From the NCBI RefSeq assembly GCF_028476545.1, contig NW_026731976.1, positions 674,501 to 738,500 of the forward strand: a stretch of DNA of 64,000 nucleotides, given 5' to 3'. Position numbers and translations under genes: made by a program. This stretch comes from Physella acuta (lineage: Eukaryota > Mollusca > Gastropoda > Physidae). The first letter of the stretch is position 1, and each line of letters opens with the position of its first letter. Of the stretch, positions 34,378 to 45,700 are shown piece by piece. The notes under the pieces are model-generated. The model was not told the DNA's origin and did no database searches. It saw nothing but the letters and a program-made list of their open reading frames with translations.

Positions 34378-34551
34378 GATGTCAACTCTAGCTGGGGTTG
34401 GGTTCGTTTCAAAGATGTTCACACAAAACCCAACAAGCTGACAGTCATCATGTGAAAGACGTTTGAAAACAAAGTTAGCCAATGAAGTAGAGAGGTACCT
34501 ACTCCATCTTTTGCTAAACTTTGTGACGGTGGTGTATTTTTGTCCCGACAC

Positions 34552-35574
34552 GCTATTTTTAGTGCGCAGTTTTTGGTGCGCAACTAGTCTTTAAAAGGAC
34601 ATCGAATTATAATTTGGTTTATTGCTTCATGCATCAATAAATGTATCTTTCATTAGCGCAATTTCCATTCTGGAGAATTGCGTTTATTAACCCGTCATTT
34701 CTGGATGTATGAATGTATGAATGAATGGATGTGTGTCCGCAGCTTTAAGTCGTATCTCCTCCTCAACGAAGCAATATCGATGACTAGTTCCAAAAGCAAT
34801 TATGTTTAGCAAGTTACTAGGATGAACATAGGCCAAAACAATTCCGGGTTTCTTTCATGGATTTTCCGGAAAAGCCAAAAAAAAAAACTCGAAAAAATGC
34901 AGTTTTTGGCCCATATCTCGGCAACTAGACCACTTAGCGACTTGAAACATTTACCAATCGATTTTCCATAATTTAGAACAATATTGCCGAAGAAAGTTTT
35001 CAAAAATATCCTTTCGTTCGGTCACAAATTTTTTTTTGAATTAATTAAAATTTGGACCGAATTAGTAGGCATTTTTATCCAACCACACCACACGCGTCAT
35101 CACGTTCAATAGCTGCGCCATCATGTTCAGTGGCTGCGACATCACGTTCGGTAGCTAGGCGCGCAATGGTTTTTAGTCATGTTACTCTATTGTAAATAAA
35201 ACATGTAAAATACTGAAAAAAAAAATTGATAAAAAACGTTTTAATAACTAACCAATGGTTTTACTAACCCTGCTCTTGATTTACGCTACGACAGAGCTAT
35301 TTTTAGATAACATAAGGAAATTGCGCTAAAATTGTCACTAGACTTTTTTTAATTACTTGTTTTTCTTATTTACTACAATTTGCACCAACATTTTCCTGTT
35401 TTATGTTGACATTCGGTGGCCCAGTGTTCAATTCGTTATACGGCACAATTTTGAGTCTGTCGTTCTATGGACAGTTCGTTCTACAGACAGTTCGTTCTAC
35501 GGACAGTTCGTCCAGCGGGGTAGCATAGTTCCTTATTTAATCCTATTGCTGACTTTTAATCACGACTGACATTG
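34552..35574. other. Intergenic, no gene recognised
   Basis: AT-rich sequence between the start of the IgGFc-like gene and the MITE cluster. The region 35,080-35,170 (CATCACGTTCAATAGCTGCG...) echoes pieces near 40,010 and may be dispersed-repeat debris. No exon or RNA gene is seen. Confidence 0.6.
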
Positions 35575-35582
35575 GCTGACTG

Positions 35583-35782
35583 CAGTGTTTCTTCCAGACT
35601 TTTTTCTCCGGGGGGGGGGGGGGACTTGATATTTTCAGGGGGGGGGGGGAGGGGGGCGAACACTGGTAAAAGTATGTTTTCTATATAAATTTAATTTCTT
35701 TCGGGAGGGGGGAGGAGGAGGTAGACTTTTTCGGAGGGGCGGAGCTCCCCCCCCCCTGAAGAGATGCCTGGAAGAAACTCTG
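35583..35782 (+). mobile_element. hAT-like MITE family 2, complete copy
   Basis: Terminal inverted repeats CAGTGTTTCTTCCAG / CTGGAAGAAACTCTG, flanked by a perfect 8-bp duplication GCTGACTG (35,575-35,582 and 35,783-35,790). The interior contains long G and C tracts around AGTATGTTTTCTATATAAAT. Non-coding. Confidence 0.85.
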
Positions 35783-35914
35783 GCTGACTGACGCTTAGCC
35801 ACGACTGACATTGATCTGACTGACAGTGCCACACTTGACATGTATGGAGTTTCTCAAGTTTTACCCAACAAGTTTTTAGTCTCAGCTTCTGCCTCACCAA
35901 GAATGTCTACAACC

Positions 35915-36282
35915 CAGAGGCGTAGCGACCCTTCCCGGCGCCCGGGGACAAACTTTTCGATTTGCACCCCCCCCCCTCGAGATTTTGATTTGCACCCCCC
36001 CCCCCTCAAACTTTCGATTTGCCCCCCCCCCTCGAGATTTTGATTTGCACCCCCCCCCCTCAAACTTTCGATTTGCCCCCCCCCCTCGAGATTTTGATTT
36101 GCACCCCCCCCCCTCAAACTTTCGATTTGCACCCCCCCTCGAGATTTTGATTTGCACCCCCCCCCCTCAAACTTTCAATTTGCACCCCCCTCAACCTTTC
36201 AATTTATTTTTCCAACCCATTTTGGCGCCCCCTAAGCTCGGCGCCCGGGGACATATGTCCCCCCCCCCTCGCTACGCTACTG
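35915..36282 (+). mobile_element. hAT-like MITE family 1, complete copy with amplified interior
   Basis: It starts CAGAGGCGTAGCGACCC and ends CGCTACGCTACTG, with a perfect 8-bp duplication CTACAACC (35,907-35,914 and 36,283-36,290). The interior has about five alternating copies of a roughly 60-bp unit (CTCAAACTTTCGATTTGC / CTCGAGATTTTGATTTGCAC with C tracts), so this copy is about twice the length of the one at 33.9 kb. Confidence 0.88.
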
Positions 36283-36949
36283 CTACAACCTCACTGCGCT
36301 CTACGGCGGCTAATTTATCCATCCCTCACCCGAAAATGACGTCACACTTAAGTACCCTCTATTATTTTTGTCTTAATGGGACTACGCTAGGAAGATTTTC
36401 CTGAAAATATTAGTCGATTATTGGCTTTTGGTGATTTATAAAAACGTTTTAATAGCAAGCTTTTATGTAATCTATATACTACTAAAAGTCAAGTTTGTTT
36501 ACATGTTTGAATATTTTTTTTTTTTTGTTTGGCTGATTGACTATTGTACATGGTTGCACTCATCGTGGAGAGCTGTAAAATAGTATGTAGGTAGAGAAAA
36601 TTTTTTTGTTTTAAGACAGACTGTTAATCACACATTTATTTAAAGACGTTAATTAATTTATTGATTGATTCATAGGTAGATTAACCCTATTTTTTTAAAA
36701 AAGATTAGAACGACCACTACATTCGGCGGGACCGTGACGTCACAGTTTTTTGTTTACTCTTTAGTACAATAAAATGGCGGCGTCTATCGAAGAAAATTGT
36801 GTTCCCATTCAAAAGTTTAACGCGTTCTAAATCTAATTTTCTGTCGGTCATAACTTTAACAATACGTCCGTTTGCTGTATTTATTATGTTCCAACACTTA
36901 TATCAATTTTCAACTCTCTTTTTCATTTAGTTTTACGATAAATTTCTCT

Positions 36950-37600
36950 AGATCTACAATCTGTCGAAGAAAGTTATTTATAGATCTAGATCAAGATCTA
37001 GAATCTAGGTCAAATCAAAGATTTATTAGTTGTAAATACAATAAAAAAAAACGAGACTTAAGCAAACCAGTCGTAGATCTAGAATATAGATAATTCTATC
37101 TAGATTTAGATAATAAAATGAGTTTCTATATACTAAACTATTTTAGACCTTTATTATTTTGTATAAATCTTTGTTTGGAATATGGTAATTTTGAAATGCT
37201 GGATCCGGGCCTATTTGCGTAGCTTAAGATTCATACGCGGCTTCGATGCCGGTAATTTTGCTAAATTATAAACGTAAATTCTAAATATAGCTCAGTCGTA
37301 GATCTAAAATATAGATTATTTTCTATCTAGATTTAGATAATAATGATTTTCTATATACTAAACTATTTTAGACCTTTATTATTTTATATAAATCTTTGTT
37401 TGGAATATGGTAATTTTGAAATGCTCGCTCCGGGCCTATTAGCGTAGCTAATGATTAAATCTAGATCTAGATTCCAGATCTAGCAAGAAAAACTAAACTT
37501 AAGACTTAAGCAAGCGAGTCGTAGAATCTAGATCTAGATAATTCTATCTAGATCTAGATAATTTCAGACCTTCTTTATTTTATATAAATCTTTGTTTGGC
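36950..37600. repeat. Dispersed duplication with TCTAGATCTAGA motifs
   Basis: A segment of roughly 155-160 bp (CTATATACTAAACTATTTTA ... GAAATGCT...CCGGGCCTATT) occurs at about 37,070-37,225 and 37,295-37,455, with a partial third copy at 37,505-37,605. No coding signal. Confidence 0.75.
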
Positions 37601-37734
37601 TAATTTAAGATAAAAATTTAATTTGAAAGTCACTGCTACTAGACTTAGTTCTAGATCTATGCGCGTAAATCAAGTTGCATAAGGAGACTCAAAGTATAGT
37701 ATAAAAGTTCACTTGTGACGTCACGAGTAAATAG

Positions 37735-38055
37735 CTAAGTTGGTAGTGTAGTCGGCTCTAATGCGGGTGGCACAGGTTCTAGACCAATATGTCAATGATA
37801 TTTTTTTTCAGTTTTTTTTTTAGATGTGAATGATAAAGTTGCCTATCTGAACTTGGCAGGATACAGGGCAGGTGAAGTAGAATTAATCTGTTTCTTTGTC
37901 CTAAGCATATGAAAAGATAGTGTGGTCAGAGACATGCTCGGCTGGAATCGTTTTTTAAACGATAAAAACATGTTGTCTGAGACTTGGCGGGACACTGGGC
38001 AGGTGAAGTAGAGTTGAGTAGGTCACATGTGACGTCAGTATATGAAGGGATAGTC
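37735..38055 (+). mobile_element. SINE-like element with duplicated core
   Basis: A tRNA-like head at about 37,738-37,795 (GTAGTCGGCTCTAATGCGGG, then GGTTCTAGACC resembling a B box) is followed by a core (GGCAGGTGAAGTAGA ... GATAGTGTGGTCAG). The core recurs partly at 37,980-38,055 and again near 60,840-60,935. A shared core in separate loci fits a SINE family, but the head is degenerate. Confidence 0.45.
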
Positions 38056-38102
38056 CGAAATCGGTGTTTTCGGTGTTTTTAAAAGAAAAAAAAAACATAT
38101 TT

Positions 38103-38265
38103 TTGAATGTGGGGTTGGTTTTTTTGTGGGGGGTGCAAATCGAAAGTTTGAGGAGGTGCAAATTGAAATCTTGAGGGGGGGGGTGCAAATCGAAATCTTG
38201 AGGGGGGGGGGGGTTCAAATCGAAAAGTTTGTCCCCGGGCGCAGGGAAGGGTCGCTACGCCTCTG
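38103..38265 (-). mobile_element. hAT-like MITE family 1, truncated copy
   Basis: In reverse orientation it shows the end GGGTCGCTACGCCTCTG at 38,265 and the GTCCCCGGGCGC and GGGGGTGCAAATCGAAA blocks. The opposite terminus is missing. Confidence 0.75.
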
Positions 38266-38455
38266 AGTGACAGACGTGATGTTTTTTGATGGATGACCCC
38301 CGAAACCCACAGTTATCCAACGGATGACGGGTAGTCTAGTAATGCACTAAAAAGGAGAAAATAAATAATTTTCTTTCTTTTGGTGATTTATAAAAACGTT
38401 TTAATAGCAAGCTTTTATGTAATAATGCACTAAAAAGGAGAAAATAAATAATTTT

Positions 38456-38457
<2 letters not shown>

Positions 38458-38528
<71 letters not shown>
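38458..38528. repeat. (AT)n microsatellite
   Basis: About 35 uninterrupted TA repeats, following a duplicated segment of about 60 bp (ATGCACTAAAAAGGAGAAAATA at about 38,342 and 38,424). Confidence 0.95.
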
Positions 38529-38529
<1 letters not shown>

Positions 38530-38531
<2 letters not shown>

Positions 38532-39366
38532 CTCTTCTGGGAGACGCTAGAAAACAAGCTGTAAGCGCGCTCCCTACCATCCCACCCCTACATGGTCTGG
38601 TGAGCTTTGGTTCACGCTAAATGTTTACCGTCGTAGAGCCGGGTTTAGTGACGGCTATTAGGGCCAGATAATTTAGTTTGAAACGATTTTATACTTAGGG
38701 GAGGTAACTAAGAGGAGGTGTAGGATAGGGGTTGGGGGAAAGGAGGGTGGGGGTAGTATCGTCCTTAACGACCTACATTGGTACTGTCGAATTCACAAAT
38801 TATGAATTACTGAAAAGTAAAAAATAAAACAACTAAATAGCGGCGAATGATATGCCGCGGGTCGGCTCGTATATAATAACACTCTACGGTTTCAGTAACT
38901 ATAAAGAAAAGCGTTGGTCGCTAAAATTAAGTATTGAATACTTTTAGTAGGATTTTAAAAAGCTTCCAACGTATTTTAAAAATAATTTTTTTTTACTGAG
39001 AAAAATTATTTTAAAAAACATTTAAATAACAAGCTTAATGCACTAAAAAGGCGAAAAGAAATTATTGCCTGCAAATATAGTGTACTACTTAAGAAAAGTG
39101 TTGGTCGCTATTAATTAATATGTATTGACAACCTTTACTAGAATTTAAAAAGCGACCCACGCATTTTAAAATTTATTTTTATACTGATTTTTTCCGCACT
39201 CAAGTTGCTTGTGTATAGACTCAAGTGAAGTATTGTAAAAAAAAAAAATGGTTGTAAAAATTGATCAATTTGACGATTACCTTATAAAGGGGAATTACCC
39301 AATTAATATATTTGGCAAATATCCAAAGCTTGATTATGCCCCTTAGCCAAATGAATAATATATCTA
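38530..39366. other. Intergenic, no gene recognised
   Basis: AT-rich sequence with a loosely duplicated segment (AAGAAAAGCGTTGGTCGCTA near 38,905 and AAGAAAAGTGTTGGTCGCTA near 39,090). No exon evidence. Confidence 0.55.
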
Positions 39367-40608
39367 TAATATAAGCGGGCTGTGTCTGTCCTTCCTTCCT
39401 TCCTTCCTTCCGTCCGTCCGTCATCGCTATAGATTTTGGGACTATAAAAGTAAGCTACGCACCATGCTGTGCTTTTCAGTGCACCGCAGTGTCTTATTAT
39501 AAGAATAAGAGTAGGGTTTGTTTATATAGCGGCATAGAGCTATTTTATAATTTCCACTGTTTGTACAATTTTGCATAACGTAAAGAGAATATTAAATACA
39601 CGCACATTGCTAAAACATATTAAAAGGATCAATGTCAAATATAGTTTTCGTTAATATTCCTAGAAAAAGTGGATACATTTTAATAACATAATAACTGTAG
39701 GTTAGAAAAATCAAATGAATTTAACTCTTTTCTAATTTTGGCAAAGGAGGTAATTTAAAAATACATTAAACTCACGCTAATAAAAAATGTGACTGCAAAT
39801 ATACGTTCGTCATAGAAGGAATTAGTGTTGCAATAGTATAATTAGCAAAATGTGAATGCAAATTATGTGGATGTGTAAGAGGAAATTATTGTTAGAAAAT
39901 TATAATTAGCATGGATTGATAAAAGGCAATCTTTTATTTATTTTATTCACTGAATGTAGGCCCTACTGTTTATTACTTATAATTTTTAATCAACTATTCA
40001 GCACTATTATAGACGCGTCATTACGTTCATTAGGTGCGCAATGGTTTTAGTTATGAAACTCTATTGTAAGTTTTTAAAATTTAAAGCACTGGAAAAAAAA
40101 ATGCGTGAATGGATAAAGTGAAATATTTTAGGTAAACTACGGATATTTTAAATACTGCCTATTATTTATACTGTTTACTAATTATTATTCTATCTTTCGG
40201 TTTGCGGATTTGCGGACAAGCTAGGGGTTTTATAGGAGAGGCTTAGCGAGGGGGGGGGGCATGTGTCCCCGGGTGCCAACCTTAGGGGGCGCCAGAGTGG
40301 GTTGGAAAAAATTGCGCGAGGGGGGGGGGGGTGGAAATCGAAAGTTTTAGGGCGGGGGGACAGGGGTGCAAATCGAAAGTTTGAGGGGATGCAAATCACC
40401 GGAAAGGGCGCGATTTGGCGCTACGGGCTAGACTGTGAGCAATATGCCTATATGATTGCATTTAAATTGTGTTTGTTATGAGTGTTGTGTTTGTTTTTTC
40501 GTTTGTGTTTTTTTTTTGCGTTCGTTTGTGTTGTGTTTAGTTTTGTTCTGTTCCCAAGTTGGTACATTTAAAAAAGATTTACCGTGGCGGAGCACGGGAT
40601 GCAGCTAG
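39367..40608 (+). mobile_element. Helitron-like non-autonomous element, copy 1
   Basis: It starts ATAATATAAGCGGGCTG, followed by a CCTTCCTTCC tract. It ends TTTACCGTGGCGGAGCACGG-GATGCAGCTAG|T. The 3' end has a CCGTG/CACGG hairpin a few bases before CTAG, the canonical Helitron 3' signature (hairpin, then CTRR, then T). No Rep/helicase frame is present. A MITE remnant is nested at 40,222-40,435. Confidence 0.6.
40222..40435 (-). mobile_element. hAT-like MITE family 1, diverged nested copy
   Basis: Contains GGCTTAGCGAGG, the G tract, GTGTCCCCGGGTGCC, GCGCCAGAGTGGGTTGGAAAA and GTGCAAATCGAAAGTTTGAG, all in family order but with degraded termini. It lies within Helitron-like copy 1, so it inserted later. 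Confidence 0.65.
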
Positions 40609-40610
40609 TG

Positions 40611-41816
40611 ATAATATAAGCGGGCTGAGCGTGTCCTTCCTTCCTTCCTTCCGTCCGTCATCGCTATAGATTTTGGGACTATAAAAGTAAACTGCGCACC
40701 ACGCTGTGCTTTTCAGTGCACCGCAGTGTCTTATTATAAGTATTAGAGTAGGGTTTGTTTATATAGCGGCATAGAGCTATTTTATAATTGCCACGGTTTT
40801 TACTCTTTCGCATAACGTCAAGAAAATATTAAATACACGCAAACTGCTAAAACGTATTAAAAAGATTAATGTCAAATATCATTTTAGTTTATATTCCTAG
40901 AAAAAATGGATACATTTCCATAAAAGTAGGTCGAAAAAGCTAATTAATTCCACTTTTTTTTGTGGTAATTGTTTCAAGGGAGGTAATTTGAAAATATATT
41001 TAACTCAACAATAATTTAAGTTAATCTTTTTTTTATTACTACCGCATTGATTAGTCTATGTTAAGGTTCATAATTAAAAGAGAAAAATGTTAAGATTATT
41101 TATATTATTTTCTAATTAGTCTATGATTTCTCAAAATCACTATTTTTTGTTTTTGTTTTTTGGTGCTAACAGATGGTGAAATTTTATAATTATAATATAG
41201 AGAATGGCGGAAAGACTCTCTCTGGGCGCGGACGCCTGGGAAAAGCGTGATTTTCGGTGGTAATTCTAATTACATTGCCAATGTGTTTTCTTAGAACCAT
41301 AAAAGTAAACACCACTTGCCGTACATTCATTTGCATCGCATTGTTTTATTGTAAGTTATGGAGTAGGATCTATTTATGTGACTTAAATGTTTAATGTTGG
41401 AAAGGGTCTCTTTGGGCGCGGACGCCTAAAAAGCGTGTTGTTTGGTGGTGATTCTAATGTTGTGGTTGTGTTGTTTTTTTTTTTTTTGGTTGTGTTGTGG
41501 TTGTGTTGTGGTTGTATTGTGGTTGTTTTTTGGTTGTGTTGTGGTTGTGTTGTGGCTGTGTTGTGGTTGTGTTTTTGTTGTGGTTGTGTTGTAGTTGTGT
41601 TGTGTTGTGTTTGTGTTGTGTTTGTGTTGTGGTTGTGTTGTGGTTGTGTTGTGGTTGTGTTGTGGTTGTGTTGTGTTTGTGTTGTGGTTGTGTTGTGGTT
41701 GTGTTGTGTTTGTGGTTGTGTTTTTTGTGTTTGTGTTGTTTTTGTTTGTTTTGTTCTGTTCCAAAGTTGGTACATTTAAAAATGATTTACCGTGGCGGAG
41801 CACGGGATGCAGCTAG
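40611..41816 (+). mobile_element. Helitron-like non-autonomous element, copy 2
   Basis: It starts with the same ATAATATAAGCGGGCTG three bases after copy 1 ends, and terminates with the same hairpin and GATGCAGCTAG|T. Inside, a second diverged run of the 5' module (CATAAAAGTAAACACCACTT at about 41,297) and two GGGCGCGGACGCCT blocks (41,224 and 41,416) suggest it is composite. Confidence 0.58.
41455..41755. repeat. TGTTGTGGTTG microsatellite
   Basis: Imperfect 5/6/11-bp G/T repeat inside Helitron-like copy 2, just before its 3' terminal hairpin. Many such elements carry a microsatellite there. Confidence 0.9.
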
Positions 41817-41929
41817 TATGATTTGGGTCGGCTGAAGTATGGCGTCATCTCTTGGGAAGGGTGGGAAAGATGCGTTTCTTTTGCGACGCCTTCTGGGGTG
41901 GTGAAAAAAAGTGTGGCGTCGTTAATGGC

Positions 41930-42065
41930 TCAGAGTTTCTTACAGCTTCCCTGGGGGGGGGGGGGGGGGGGCAAGAAAGTCGACCGCCCCCCCCCCCACC
42001 GAACAAAATTGTATTTATATAGAAAACATACTTTAACCTGTGTCCGCCCTCCCCTCACCCCCAGG
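41930..42065 (-). mobile_element. hAT-like MITE family 2, partial copy
   Basis: It begins CAGAGTTTCTTACAGCTTCC and contains, in reverse orientation, the family 2 centre (ATTTATATAGAAAACATACT). The far terminus is not recognisable. Confidence 0.6.
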
Positions 42066-42525
42066 AAAACAAATGGTAGCTGAATGTGCATATAAATACA
42101 GTAGCCCTATACAGGCTGGTGTAATTGTAATCGCAGACTTTGAGGTCTTGTTTGTAGCAACTAGATTCTATAAGACTATACCTAGATCTTGGGTAATATA
42201 GCTTAGAGATGACAGTTACACACACACACACACACACAAATACAAGTATGATTCTATTTTTGGAAAGGTGCATTCACAGTCACAGGGTGTGTGACGCGTT
42301 TGTAGTCCTAAAAATGGGAGGTTTCATTGTTTTAGTTTTAGTTAGTTTTACATATTGAGAAAAAATACATTACGTTTAGCTTGCTGTCATAACTAAAATA
42401 TTCATAGAAGCAAAATTAATTTAAAAGTAATACAAATAAAATTAGTAAAATGTCTTTAACACTTGAGCAGCATGATTTTTATTTTAATAACACTGACAAT
42501 AAAATAAATAAATAAATATGATATC

Positions 42526-42552
42526 ATCCCGGAAGTCAACAGGACTTCCTGA
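42526..42552. promoter_or_regulatory. Palindromic ETS-type site upstream of CHMP5
   Basis: CCGGAAGT and the inverted ACTTCCTG stand 6 bp apart about 135-155 bp upstream of the CHMP5 start codon. CCGGAAGT is the standard ETS/GABP motif at housekeeping promoters. A promoter role is inferred from position only. Confidence 0.35.
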
Positions 42553-42681
42553 ATGAATTTTGTAAACACAACAGTAATATTTTTTATCAACCGGAGTTCG
42601 TCATCCGTCTTTTTGTCTCCAATTTAGATCTAAATTTTATTCTAATTATTTTTATTTTCTTTTTAACCAAAACCTGTAAAA

Positions 42682-42750
42682 ATGAATCGTCTTTTCGGAA
42701 GAGGAAAGCCCAAAGAACCTCCACCAAATCTAAATGACTGTATTTCTAAT
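42682..42750 (+). CDS. CHMP5: CHMP5 exon 1
   Basis: 23 codons, [20 protein letters not shown] through ISN. Donor AAT|GTAAGT. Phase 0. Confidence 0.96.
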
Positions 42751-45700
42751 GTAAGTGTTGGTACCCTAACTGTTAGTAACTGAGCCTAACTCAACTGAAA
42801 ATTTGAACTGATGAACTCATTCATTGATTAAACTGAGCCTAACAACTCTAGATCTAGATTCTAGATCTATATTATATAATGGTAAAATCACGTTATAGCG
42901 TCGGAAATTATTGGGTAATGTTCGTTGAGTTTCGGTAACATTCGTTACTGTAAACCATAGTTTATTTGACCGGTGAAATAAAAATAAAGTCAAGTGCATT
43001 AAATTAATGTTTTAACTTAATTTACAGTTTAATTGACAGAAAATTAATAACAGATAGAAAATCTAAATATTATTAATAAACTCGAGTGTAGTAATTAATT
43101 ATTTTTTTTTAAGAAACAGAAAAAACCTGCAGAAGATTTGCGACAACCAGCTCTTGTTCTGTTAGTAAATAAGACGATTAGATTAACTAAAGTTAAAAGT
43201 AGTAAGAATAACTAGAATAATGTTTAGTAGCAGCAATAATTAGCACATACACTTAAAATAATTAGAAATACAAAATAATTAGCAAAACAGTATTTAAAAT
43301 GCAACTAAAATCAATCCTTGCACATTTTTAAACATTATGTATTAAAAATAATAATTTAATATGGCGGCAAATAAATGATGGTTTACAGTATTTCCGGTGG
43401 TTTCCGGAACGGCTCGACAGACTACGCCATCGTTTTACTGTTTTTTACTGCTGTACAGTTCCGGAATAATAACCGACGCTATATCGTGATTTTACCTATG
43501 GCAGGAAACAGATTCAACCCTCAAGCATCTACTTTTAGGGTCGATTTTCGCCAATTTTCAAAGTAACAAATATTGACATATTATATATCAATTTTGTTGC
43601 TTAACAATCGAGGAATTCAAAAATATAAAAATTAATAGCACTAGACATTTACATCACGTTCAAAATGTAGATTAACCACACTCACTCAACTGAGATTTTT
43701 TTTTACATCTTAATGTAGTGAGGTCCAAAAATCCACGAAATTCACAAAATTAACGATATAATTACACAGAAATGTCACTTAGGCATACATTTATTTGTAA
43801 TTATGTCAAACTTTACAAAATATACCAGTTTATAGCTTATTTCTATAATTATTCTTGAGAAAAAAAACGACCGCCCTCCCCTTTAAAATTCTGGCTTTTA
43901 GAAACACTCTGGGGAAGAAAAAAATAACAGAGTTAAATATAGAAGGTCTATATAAAAAACATAATTAATAAAATATGTCTATATGCCAATTTTTAATATA
44001 GTTGCAGCATTTACATGGCTAATTATAATTGTTTAGTACTTTGAACATTAATTTAAAGTTACGACTGTCTGTGGCGTCATTCAAGTGTAGTGTCAGTGTA
44101 GGTGAACAGGGTGTTAGGGCCTGATACGATTTCATTAGAATTGGTAATGAACAGAATGTATAATTAGAACTGGCATATAAAAACAATGTTGATAATAGAT
44201 GCAGTTGTTTTAATGCTACTTATAATAGATCAAAATGACAAACATAATTAAAACCTAAGAATCTGGAAGCGGTGACCTCATTTTACTGACACGGTTGTCA
44301 AATAGTAAGTAAATAGATCTAGATTTAGAATCTACGTAATTTTGAAAATACGCTAGTTCTAGAAGCAAAATCACTTTTAAAAACTGAAGTTAGTGATTAG
44401 ATCTATAATGAAATTGAAATCAACAACTGATATGTAAGTATCTTTTGATTTTAAAAAAAAATACGCTTAGTTCTAAGAAAAAAATTCTATGGTGTACTCG
44501 ATCCCTATCCCAAAACGTGCCAGCCATATCGCATGCGTAGTCAGCTACTCAGCTGCTTATCAAATCGATGAATTTTAAAATTATATAATAAAAGTAGGTC
44601 ACCCTAAAAAAAAGCGTAAAATGGCTCCCGTTTTCACGACAGCCGTCACTCGATTCATAATTTACAGAGTTATAAAGTTCTACTTTCTTTTGGCTATAGA
44701 TTTAAAGAAATATTAATTTGTTATTTCTCATGCGTTCCAACAATTGTACCTAATTTTAATAAACATTAGATTAGTAAGGACTCGATTCTTTTTAGAATTA
44801 GCCCTCGACACTAGTGACTATACAGACTATTGCGAAGAAACAGACTCGCGCGAATGTCGTGCGTAGGCTGGTTCAGTGGCGAAGGTTAGAACCCAATTTG
44901 CGACGGAAAACTTTTACTTTGAAATAATTACATTATCAATTAATTTCGATTTAAAACAAATGGCTTAAAGTCAAAAGTAAACTAACATTTAAAAACTTTG
45001 TTATTCGCAGTGTACTCAAGATTCTCGTGTTTTAAAGATAAGTCTAGTTTTACTACGTGTGCGTGCATGGTGCGAATACCGATTTTCCGCGACAGAAAAT
45101 CATTAAAAATATAAAAAAAAGTATCTACGGCAAAATAATAATTATATTTTACAGAATTAAATAGATTTAACTCAACTGTTATTTAAATACATGCTTCGGA
45201 GTAAAAAAATACAATTTTATATCCGTAAAAAATTAACTGAAATTCCCGCTTTCAGCGACGCCGATGTGTCGTAATTTTCGGCAGTCATTTTGTTCAAATT
45301 AAAGTAAAAAACGCATTCAAATATACTTTTTTTTACTTTCATAATTTACAGCAATCATTTCTAATGAAAAATCCATAAAAAAATAATAGTTATTTTTACA
45401 AAATATTATTTCTTACCTCATTAGTGCAGTACACGTACTTTCCAAGTAGATCCATTCCGTCTAGATTTGCATACTTCGCATCCTTCGCCGCGGCACAAAA
45501 TGTCATAAAAAACGAATTCCACAAAAATGTTGCTAACGAAGCTTGTAAAAACCTTGCTCTATTTATCAGTATAAACAAAATCCCCGAACGATGTCTGGTT
45601 AGAAAGTTTATGAACTTCGAAGACCGAATATGCATTTTGCGGTACCAATCTGTTTCCTGCCATATATAATATATTACTCTAACACTAACTTAAACTTAAT

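Noticed and set aside
45396-45669. Protein-coding exon within CHMP5 intron 1
   Set aside because: Open on both strands for about 80 codons but with no recognisable motif and no need in the CHMP5 reading; probably chance or repeat-derived.
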